From positions 7,078,492 through 7,142,491 of the forward strand of contig NC_057791.1 of assembly GCF_014905175.1 (NCBI RefSeq): 64,000 nucleotides of DNA, given 5' to 3'. The stretch is from Aphidius gifuensis (lineage: Eukaryota; Arthropoda; Insecta; Hymenoptera; Braconidae). Shown here piece by piece: positions 1 through 9,900 of the stretch (position 1 is the stretch's first letter; the number at the start of each line of letters is the position of its first letter). A program made the translations under genes and the position numbers. The notes beneath the pieces were generated by a model. The model had not been told where the DNA came from. It was given only the letters and a program-made list of their open reading frames with translations, and did no database searches.

Positions 1-2740
1 CTTTGGTTAATTGATTATCTTTATTTATAGTTGAATCAAACTTTTTTTCATTTAAATTTTATTTTACTTCATAATCACTGTCGTCCGCTAATGTTAGTGT
101 TCTTTATTTTAATAACCGTCCTGACATTGCATATATAAATTCCACTTTATTTATTGCTATTATGATTGCGATGATATCTAAATAATGTCATTATTACTAT
201 TGAATAGTTTTTTTTTTTTTTTTTTTTCGATAATATTATTTTGCCTGCAAATGAATTAATTGGTAGATGTACAACTTCTTGTATTTTTTCAAACTCGAAA
301 TTAATGTTTGGTATATTTTCATTTTCCTCATCGTCATCGAATTTTATATTAGCTTTTACTGGTATCATTATTCCTTTATTATTTATTGATGGGTATTGTT
401 AATTAATTTTTCTCACTAATCCTCCAGTGATCGTATATATTTTGTTTAACTTGAATATTTAATAATTTATCATGTTAATAATTTTTTTTAAATCTTTTTG
501 TTGAAAAATCTTGTTGTTAAATATAATTTTTTATGATATTTTGCTATACTTTTCTTTTTTGTTTACTCATATTTTTCTAATATTTTCCTATAATTATCGT
601 ATTTTTCTTTATATTCAGTGATTTTTCTATATTTTTGTTTATTCGTTTATATATTCTTTATTTTCCTATATTCTTCTTCATTTCCCATATTCTTCTTCAT
701 TTCCCATATTCATCGTGTTTAGATTAATTAAGGGACTTAGAAAATTTTCGAGGGGGGGGGGGGCATAATTGATATTTTCCCATATTTATCGTTTTTTTTT
801 TATATTCAGTCACTTTTCTATATTTTTCTTTATATTTTCCATATATATCGTTTTGGTTAAGATTAAGGGACTTAGAAAACTTTTTTGGGGGGGGGGGGGG
901 GGGGTCACTAGGGTTGGGCGATAGTCAAAAAAATATCGGAAGATCCGGTAATATATCGATATACCCCGATATACCATCACCGATATATTCGGAAAAATAT
1001 TGATGGGTATTGTTCATGAATTTTTCTCACTAATTCTTCAGTGATCGAATATATTTTGTTTACCTTGAATATTTAATAATTAATCATGTTAATAATTTTT
1101 TTTTAAATCTTTTTGTTGAAAAATCTTGTTGAAAAATATGATTTTTCCATGATATTTTGATTTACTTTTCTTTTTTGTTTACTCATATTTTCTTAATATT
1201 TTCTTATTATTATCGTATTTTTCTTTATATTCAGTGAATTTTCTATATTTTCGTTTATTCGTTTATATATTCTTTATTTTTCTATATTTTTCTTCATTTT
1301 CCATATTCATCTTGTTTAGATTAATTAAGGGACTCCGAAAATTTTCGGGCAGGGGGGGGGAAATAATTGATATGTTCCCTTATTTATCGTTTTTTCCTTT
1401 AAATTCAGTCACTTTTCTATATTTTCCTTCATGTTTACCGATTTTTCTTTGATATTTTCCTATATTCTCCTTTATATTTACTGATATTTTCCCATATTTA
1501 TTTCTTTTTTCTTTATATTCAATCACTTTTCTATATTTTTCTTTATATTTACTGATATTTTCCCATATTTATTGTTTTTAGAGAATTTTATTAGGGAATT
1601 TTATTAAGGAATTTTAATTTCCTATTGTTTTCGCTTTTTTTCTGGACCCCCCCAACCATGGTAGACACCCCCCCCTAAAAAATTTCCTAAGTCCTTAAAT
1701 CTCAACCATAGTAGACACCCCCCCAAAAAATTTTCTAAGTCCCTCAATCTTAACCAATACAATATATATGGAAAATATAAATAAAAATATAGAAAAAAGA
1801 CTAAATATAAAGAAAAAAACGATAAATATGGGAAAATATCAGTAAATATAAAGGAGAATATAGGAAAATATTAAAGAAAAATCGGTAAATATAAAGGAAA
1901 ATATAGAAAAGTGACTGAATATAAAGAAAAAAACGATAAATAAGGGAACATATCAATTATGCTCCCCCCCCCCCAAAATTTCTAAGTCCCTTAATTAATT
2001 TAAACAAGATGAATATGGAAAATAAAGAAAAATATTGAAAAATAAAGAATATATAAACGAATAAACGAAAATATAGAAAAATCACTGAATATAAAGAAAA
2101 ATACGATAATTATAGGAAATCATTAGAAAAATATGAGTAAACAAAAAAGAAAAATATACCAAAATATCATGGAAAAATCATATTTAACAACAAGATTTTT
2201 CAACAAAAAGATTTTAAAAAAATTATTAACATGATAAATTATCAAATATTCAAGTTAAACAAAATATATACACAAAATATATATATAGATCACTGGAGGA
2301 TTAGTGAGAAAAATTAATGAACATACCCATCAATAAATAATAAAGAAATAATCATACCAGTAAAAGCTAATATAAAATAAAATAATATAAAATTCGATGA
2401 CGATAAGGAAAATGAAAATTACCAAAAATTAATTTCGAGATTAAAAAAATACAAGAAATCGTACAACTACCAATTAATTCATTTGCAGGCAAAATAATTT
2501 TAGCGGAAAAAAAAAAAAAAAAAAGAAAACTATTCAATAATAATAATGACATTATTTAAATATCATCGCAATCATAAAAGCAATAAATAAAGTGGAATTT
2601 ATATATGCAATGTCAGGACGGTTATTAAAATAAAGAACAATAACATTAGCAGACGACAGTAATTATGAAGTAAAATAAAATTTAAATGGAAAAAAGTTTG
2701 ATTCAACTATAAATAAAGATAATCAATTAACCAAAGAAAA
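1..2740. repeat. Large foldback (inverted-repeat) element
   Basis: The outer end CTTTGGTTAATTGATTATC at position 1 returns as its reverse complement ending at 2740. Flanking text (the AGTTGAATCAAAC region, the pieces around 250-360 and 2390-2490) also matches in inverted orientation. The centre is near 1650. The left half carries an internal duplication: the stretch from about 370 to 900 recurs from about 1000 to 1600, including poly-G runs and TATTTTTCTTTATATT-type subrepeats. Runs of G in the left half face runs of C in the right half. No protein domain is recognisable; the 60-75 codon ORFs on it are arm shadows. The left end coincides with the window edge, so a target duplication cannot be checked. 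Confidence 0.8.
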
Positions 2741-2820
2741 TATATTTTGGATTGAACTAACTATATGGAATGAAAAGGCAGGAAATTTCTAGGGAAAAAA
2801 GCGTGATGTGAAAGCATTAA

Positions 2821-3369
2821 GGTTGATTCTGAAAATCTGAAATCGCAACAGATTTTTTTTTTTTTCATCTTATGTTTAAATGAAATAATTATCTACATTG
2901 TCAATTTTTTTCAATTTTTTTTTGTTCGGTTTTTTTGAGATATTTACTGTCAAAGTTGACAACTTTAACACGCAAGGTATAGGCGGTATCTCATATTTTT
3001 ATTAATAACTTTTTCAAAACGCAACAGAAAACGTTAAATTTCTATCAGTTTGTAGTGCTAGAAAAGACAAATTTTTTGATATAAATTTTTAGTATTTCGT
3101 CTTCTGCGTTTAAAAAATAAATAACTTTGAAATTCAAAAATTTTGCGAGAAGCGCAGCACACAGACATGAACACAAGCATGGCTTCAGTGTACGATGTAA
3201 TCTTTGCTCGCTAGTGTGTAGCCACGACACACATACTACTAAAGAATTTGTTTTTTTCATCAGTGGCGCCACAAAAAATTTTAGGACACGGGAATAAAAA
3301 ATAGCGTTATTGATATACGGGCCCTTCGTGGCATAAATATTGGTTCGGTGATGCGACTGGGAATCAACC
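2821..3369. mobile_element. piggyBac-like MITE with TTAA target duplication
   Basis: The 549-bp element begins GGTTGATTC and ends with the exact reverse complement GAATCAACC. It is bordered on both sides by TTAA (2817-2820 and 3370-3373), the target-site signature of the piggyBac superfamily. The interior has no transposase. It shares long stretches (a poly-T block, CAATTTTTTTCAATTTTTT, GTCAAAGTTGACAACTTT) with a second copy at 34890-35532. It is a non-autonomous element by content. Confidence 0.85.
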
Positions 3370-3373
3370 TTAA

Positions 3374-3756
3374 AAGAATTGAAAATAAATGAATATAAAA
3401 AAATTAAAAATATATTGATGACTTCAGCAACAACTAAAACGTTAAATTCTAATTCAACCGAGAGAAAAAACTAAATAGAATAAATACAATCGAACTCGAC
3501 AATTTTGTAATAATTATTTAACATTGACAGGCTAAAACCATAGTACAACAAAATGAATAAAAACAGAGAGTTTAAAAGGTTAGAAGAAAGCGATTTTGTA
3601 CATGGAGAAGACTCATTAGAAGGAAGAAGCAAAATGAATGAAAATTAAATAAATTTTAGTTCTAACAATAATCATTGTAACGATAGAGAATGAAATAAAT
3701 TTGTAGTCACGAATTTCGATATATATTAAAGAAGAAATTAAAATTCCCCCCGCAGG
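3374..3756. other. AT-rich spacer without recognisable gene
   Basis: The stretch holds only short ORFs, the longest about 31 codons near 3554. No motif, splice signal cluster or repeat similarity was recognised. Confidence 0.5.
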
Positions 3757-4085
3757 GAAGGCACAGTTGCTTCAGCAACTGTATGATCATTTTTTTTTCT
3801 TCATATTCAGTCACTTTTCTATATTTTCCTTTATATTTACCGATTTTTCTTTGATATTTTCTTATATTCTCCTTTAAATCGACTGATATTTTCCCATATT
3901 TATCGTTTTTTTCTTTATATTCAGTCACTTTCCTTTATTTTTCTTTATATTTACTGATATTTTCCCATAATAATCTTTTTTTTCTTTATATTCAGTGAGT
4001 TTTTTATATTTTTCTTTATATTTTCCATATATATCGTATTGGTTAAAATTTTTTGGGGGCGGTGTCTACCATGGTTGGGGGGGGG
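3757..4085. repeat. Fragment of the 1-2740 foldback repeat
   Basis: The stretch repeats the TATATTCAGTCACTTTTCTAT and GATATTTTCCCATATTTATC motifs of the foldback arms. It ends in the same GTCTACCATGGTTGGGGGG boundary that lies, inverted, at the foldback centre near 1650-1670. It directly abuts the truncated 5' side of gypsy copy 1. Confidence 0.7.
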
Positions 4086-4347
4086 GGGTTGTTCTAATAA
4101 TTAATTATATCACTTTACGAAATTTAATGTTACTATTGAGTAGTCAGCTTTTCGGTAAATTCAATTTCCATTTTATTTTTTTTTTATTATTTAAAATTAA
4201 TTGGGTATATAGAATTAAGAAAAACCTTGTTGGAAGGAGCGGGAGTCATCCTCTTCTAAAGATTCCCCTCTTCTCCCGAGTGAGGAGTAGGGGTTATCCC
4301 CACTTATGACCAGGATTCCCTCACCCTTAGAGCTGCTTGCTAACCAC

Positions 4348-4382
4348 TATATAAGCCGGCGCAGGGCATCTGGTTAGTCAGT
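4348..4382 (+). promoter_or_regulatory. TATA plus initiator core promoter in the gypsy leader
   Basis: TATATAA at 4348-4354 is followed by TCAGT at 4378-4382, placing the initiator A 32 nt after the first T of the TATA box, as in arthropod core promoters. Both elements and their spacing are kept in copy 2 (TATATAA on the - strand at 25502-25496, TCAGT at 25472-25468). It lies about 220 nt upstream of the gag ATG, not in the LTR. Confidence 0.6.
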
Positions 4383-4603
4383 AGTTAATCGCGCGCGAAC
4401 CTGTCAAGTTAAAAAATTATAAGTTCGGAATATTATATGTGCAGTTTATTACTTTAAAGGATTTATCTGAGTTACAGTTTAATTTTTGAGTTGTTATTTA
4501 TTTTATTTGTGTTTAACTCCTAGTTGACTTCCCCATTATCACCTACGTCAATTGAAATTGCCTTAATTTTACATTTGCCACACACGATCTTCACGGTGAT
4601 ATT

Positions 4604-6253
4604 ATGAGTGATGAGGAGCCATCCTCACTCCCTGGACCATCAGGTACCATACCCGAGCGTAGAAGGCGGAAACCCAAGGCCCAGTCAGATCAACTCGTAG
4701 TTGAAGAGACCCAAGCGGATTGAACGAGTGAAGGAGACTTCCCTCCTAAGAGAAGCACTCGCGGTAGTAAGAAAAAACCCGGAAATTCCCCTGTTAACAT
4801 TTTTGTCTCAGGTCCTTCACCAGAAGATCTCGGAGCTGCATCCAGACCACCTGGTAGAGACCCTACCCCTACACCACCTTTCCAGAACGCGGCCCAAAGT
4901 ATTGACCAAGATTCGCCTCCGTTAGTCATTACTCATGAGCCCCCTAAAAAGGCTGCTCCTGAACCACCCTCAACCAGTTACCAAAAACCCTGTAGTTTAT
5001 CGCAGTACAATTAGGTCTAGGTATTTGGCCACCCACAAGAACATTGACCCATTTGCTTCAACCCCGAACGCTACAAAAAATCACGAGCTTCATGCTGGCA
5101 GTGGTTACCGTAGTGGCCTTTGCGTGACCGAGCGTTTTAATAATATATTACGTACTCGGTATGCAGATCTAGACACTGACGCCCCAAACAATGAGCCTGC
5201 CTCACCCGCCTGTGACAATCCACCTCAGGGAGGATTAAACCCCAACCCACCCGCGCTTAATCAACCCCGTTATCCGGCAATTTATTACGTATTTTGGGAA
5301 GCTGGAGGTTGACTTATTCTGGTCATCCAGGTGAAAATGTAGAAGAAATTTTGTATCGAGTGGAACAAGTGAGGTTGTGCACAGGCGCGAGTGACCGTGA
5401 ACTGTTGCAGACCCTGTCCTTCTGTATGGAAGGTCCGGCCCTAACTTGGTATATGACACATGAAGCTGAATTTGATTCTTGGTTAGCCGCGAAGGTAGCG
5501 TTTCGCGCCAGTTTTTCCGACCCTGATTACCAACGAGCATTACGCGAAGAGATCGATAAACGCGTTCAAGGCCCAAACGAGTTAGTTCGAAGCTTTATAT
5601 CGTGTATGCGTGGTCTATTTTAAAGAACAGATCCACCCTGGTCGGAATCGGAGCACGTACACTACACCGTCCGCAATATGTTGCCCATCTTTCAACGCCA
5701 AATTTCACCCCAAGATTTCCCAACAATGTGGGAAGTAGAATTGGAAGCGTTTCGTCAAGAGAAGATTACGGAATCTGCCCAACAACGCCGATTACTACCT
5801 CGACCCGAGCAGTCGTTGTGTCCCAGTTTCGCCTGCCCATCATTCCGTTCACATCCAAACCCCGTTCCACGTCAAGGTGTTCTTCGTTTCTTGGTAGAAG
5901 AGGAGTCATCCCTACAAGGAGACGAAAAGCACGGTTTGTTGATGGAGGATGAATTACTGTCCACCTTGGGAGACTTACTCCAGAAAAGGAAAGAGGTCAC
6001 CTGGCCCAAGGCCCGCAACGTCACGTTTGCCACCCCAATCGTGGATTTCCCTGAATCAGGTCCCAGTCCTCCAGCTGTATCCAACTTTCAGCCTTCTAAT
6101 TTAGTGGAATGTTGGAATTGTAAGCAACCCGGTCATATCTTTAGGGATTGTCAGAAACCTCGAAGAAGATTTCGTTATCGCTGCTGTCGACCGGATGTCA
6201 CGTTGGTTACGTGCCCATTTTACAATCCGGGAAACGACAGCGGTCGAGCATAA
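4604..6253 (+). pseudogene. gag: gypsy copy 1 gag (disrupted)
   Basis: Gag is the structural protein of the retrotransposon particle. The likely start is the ATG at 4604 (MSDEEPSSLPG), with an early in-frame stop near 4722 and another near 5010. The capsid-like segment is at 5294-5623, with FSDPDYQRALREEIDKRV typical of the retrotrans_gag family. Another frame change precedes 5678-6253, which holds a CCHC zinc knuckle (CWNCKQPGHIFRDC) and a second cysteine cluster, ending in TAA at 6251-6253. Copy 2 has a homologous, differently damaged gag. The last 100 nt overlap the pol frame in -1, with a GGGAAAC site at 6229. The retroelement assignment is secure; the start codon is inferred from alignment with copy 2, which has an equivalent ATG at 25241. 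Confidence 0.8.
6229..6235 (+). promoter_or_regulatory. Candidate -1 ribosomal frameshift site GGGAAAC
   Basis: In the gag frame the heptamer reads G GGA AAC, fitting the X XXY YYZ rule, 15 nt before the gag stop. The overlapping pol frame is -1 and leads into protease. The same heptamer, phase and nearby stop occur in copy 2. GGGAAAC is a known slip sequence in some retroviral gag-pro junctions. Use here is inference. Confidence 0.6.
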
Positions 6254-6386
6254 CTTCGGCACATGCAGCTCCCGTTTTAACTCCACCGATTAAAAACCCA
6301 CCATTGAAATCAGCTGAGGGTACCCAGGCCCTACGGTTATTTGACATGGTTGAATCCGATTTAACTCCCAAGGAGTTGATGAAGTT

Positions 6387-6733
6387 TGTTGGAAGTTGGG
6401 TTAAAAGACAAAGTGAAATACACAAGACAAATATAGTTTATATTATATTTATTTAAATGGTCACGAGAGTGTACGTCCCTTTCAGCATCAGCAAGCGAAC
6501 TAACAATGTATAAAGAAAATCAGAAAACGTAAACCCGAAAAAGTAAGATGTAATATTTTATTCTTCCTGGAATACTAGAGTTTCTCTTCCTGTGTCCTTG
6601 AACGTTGTATACCTGAAAATGATGGACGAGCAATTTTTCACGCTGATACTTTTAACTACTCTTTTGCCGACTTTACTGAAACATGACATTGCACTTTAAT
6701 ATTTATCTTTTGCATTAGATACGCTTTCCAACA
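6387..6733 (-). repeat. Copia 3' LTR
   Basis: This is a 347-bp direct repeat of 11322-11668, with termini TGTTGG and CCAACA on the + strand. The observed differences are C/T in the CTCTTC-TGTG stretch, G/A in GGAC-AGC, and T/C in CACTT-AATATT. Confidence 0.95.
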
Positions 6734-6750
6734 CGCCCCCTCAAAAGATA
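6734..6750 (-). promoter_or_regulatory. Copia polypurine tract
   Basis: Read on the element strand, the DNA abutting the 3' LTR is TATCTTTTGAGGGGGCG. It contains a GAGGGGG purine core in the position where plus-strand priming occurs in LTR retrotransposons. Confidence 0.65.
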
Positions 6751-6938
6751 AATCCAAAATTCAGTGAGGTAATACAAAACATATTTTATTTTATTTTATT
6801 ATATATTATTTTATTATAACTAAGGCTGTTTGTGACGTACTCTCTTCGTGAAATATCTGGGAAATACAAATAGTCCAACATTTGTTGCTCGGGATCAGGG
6901 AAACCCAGAAAACCTGTCCAGACTATTAATAATATACA

Positions 6939-9900
6939 TCATTCAAATTGACTTAAACCTAAACCACTCCTCAGCTCCATGAACTTTGTACCTGGTAATG
7001 GTTTTGTAAGTATATCTGCCAGTTGATTGCCTGTGGAAACATGTAACAATTTAATTTTGTTATTTTCAATTTGTTCCCTGGAAAAATGGTATTTTATGTC
7101 AATATGTTTAGATCGTTTGTGACATGTTGGATTATTTGCAATACTAATACATCCATTATTGTCTTCAAATAAAACAATTGGTTTACTTATACTAATTTTA
7201 ATGCTTTCTGCTAACGACCTTAACCACATGGCTTCGCGGACAGCTTCATATAATGCCATGTATTCAGCTTCAGTAGTTGAAGCCGCTACACTTGTCTGGC
7301 GCTTCGTATTCCAGCATATTGTACAATTTTCAAATAATTTAAAAATATACCCGGTTGTACTACGCCTATTATTTGTATCACTACCACCCCAATCGGAATC
7401 TACATACCCAATCAAGATTTCCTTGTAACTATTTCTTGTGTACGTTAATTTCAAATCATTCGTACCTTTTAAATATCTTAATATGCGTTTTAAGCAATTC
7501 CAAAGTTCTTTATTATTGTTATTTAAATATCTACTTAGAATATTAACTGAGGCGCTTAGATCAGGACGAGTGCATAACATTAGATACATTAAACATCCAA
7601 TTAAATTCCTACAAGGCAAATCAGAATTCTCTTTTACATTAAGACTCTCGAAATTTAATTTACTTTCTACTGGTGTTTGTACAGGATTACAGTCTAACAT
7701 TTTAAATTTAGTTAATACAGTTTTTATATATGCGTTCTGATCTAAAGATATCTGACCGTCGGATCTAGTGATTCTAATACCAAGAAAAAGTTTAATTTCT
7801 TTTAAGTCTACCATCTTGAATTTGTTCATTAAATAATTTTTAAAAATTTTCATTCTTTCGATATTTGCTGTAACAATTACTAAGTCATCTACATACAATA
7901 TAACATAAATATTTTTAAGTATATCCTTTTTGTCAAGAATATAAAGACAGCGGTCAACCAAGGAATTTACAAAACCTTTTTCTTTCAATGCAACTTCGAA
8001 GGTCTCAAACCAGCACCTTGCTGCTTGCTTTAAGCCATACAGTGCTTTGTTTAGTTTGCAAACTTGACTGTCATTAATCTTTTTGACCCCCTCTGGAATT
8101 TTCATGTATATCTCTTCTTTCAATATACCATTTAAGAAGGCTGTCTTCACATCCATATGATGTATCAATAAGTTGTGTTGATTTGCGTATGCCAATAAAA
8201 ATCTAAAGGTGGAAATACGGGCCACTGGGGCGAATGTTTCATTATAGTCTGTTAGATACTCTTGACTAAAACCCCGTGCCACCAACCGAGCTTTGTATTT
8301 TAAAGGATTCCCGAATTCATCATTTTTAATAGTAAAAACCCATCTACAATCGATTATATTTTTATTTTCAGGTCTTTGTACCAAAGTCCAAGTTTTATTT
8401 AATATAAGAGAATTTATTTCATCATTAATGGCTTTCTCCCATTCATCTTTATCTTTCATATTTTTAATGTCTTTATAAGATTCAGGGATATTATATGTAG
8501 TCAAGTTAGCACATGCAAATTGATAATCAAATAAATCGTCTTCATTGTAATTAATATTTGGACGTGTTTCAATTCTATTACTTCTTCTAATGTTATCGTT
8601 ATGTTTGTCATTGTTATTATATGGCACATTATTTACATTTAAGTCGCTTTCAATATTAAATTTACGTTTTTTATTATTATCTGTTGTTGATTTGTCGTTA
8701 TCAACATTTAACTTATTTAATTCGACATTGTGTAAGTCTTTTTCTGATATTATTTTATCAGTTGTATTGCTATCTAGTTTATTATTGTTACTAGATTTTA
8801 AAGAGTCTACTGATTTTATTTCATCAGTTTTAATTTGATCTAGTTTATTATTACTAGATTTTAAACAATCTACTGATTTTACTGTATCAGTTTTAATTTG
8901 ATCTAGTTTATTATTACTAGATTTTAAACAATCTACTGATTTTAACCAATCAGTTTCAGTGTCAGAGTTTGTTTCAATTTCACATGACTCTATATTTGGC
9001 CTAGTTTTTAAGAAATTAGTTTCGTCTATAATTACATCTCTGACAGTCAAAAATTTATTATTTTTACAATTCCATACTTTATAACCATTCGGTTCATATC
9101 CTACTAATATACCTTTCCATGATTTATCATCAAATTTGGCTTTACTTATTTTATCATGGACATAAACGGTTGAACCGAATACTCTTAAATATTTTAATTT
9201 TGGCTTTCTGTCGTGCCACATTTCATACGGTGTTTTGTTTTGTTTAAGACCTTTTGTTGGGGTTAGATTTATTAAATATGTAGCAGTTAAAACTGCTTCT
9301 CCCCAAAGATATGTTTTTAATTTAGCACCGGATAAAATAGCGCGAGCTCTTTCGGTAATCGTTCTAACCATACGTTCCGATACACCGTTTAATTGTGGGG
9401 TTCGAGGGACAGTGAGATGATAACTAATACCTTTGTTAACACAATATTCTTTCATTTCGTCCGATAAGTATTCTCGGCCATTATCAATATACAGATTGAC
9501 TATTTTACTATTAAAACGAGCCTCACTTTTGGCAATATAGTCTTTAAACATTGAAAAAACATCTGATTTGTAAGTCATTAAATATGTGACGCAATAATGC
9601 GTGTATTCATCGATAAACAAAACAAACCAATTTTTATTATTAATTGTTGTTGGGGATATTTTACCACATACATCAGAATGTACATTTAACAACGGTCTTT
9701 TTATGTAATTTTTATTTTTTACTTTATTAAATGACAACCGTGCTTGTTTTCCATTTATACAAGCTTCGCATAATTCGTTACCCGGTATTATTTTGTCTAT
9801 CACCTCAATATCATCGACCATATTTTTATTTTTTAACTCTAAAAATTTATTTTTGCCGATATGACCCAAACGTTCATGCCATAAATTATATTTGATATTA

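Noticed and set aside
4690..4929. ORFs on both strands at 4690-4929
   Set aside because: They are other-frame readings of the gypsy gag N-terminal region, whose own frame starts at 4604.
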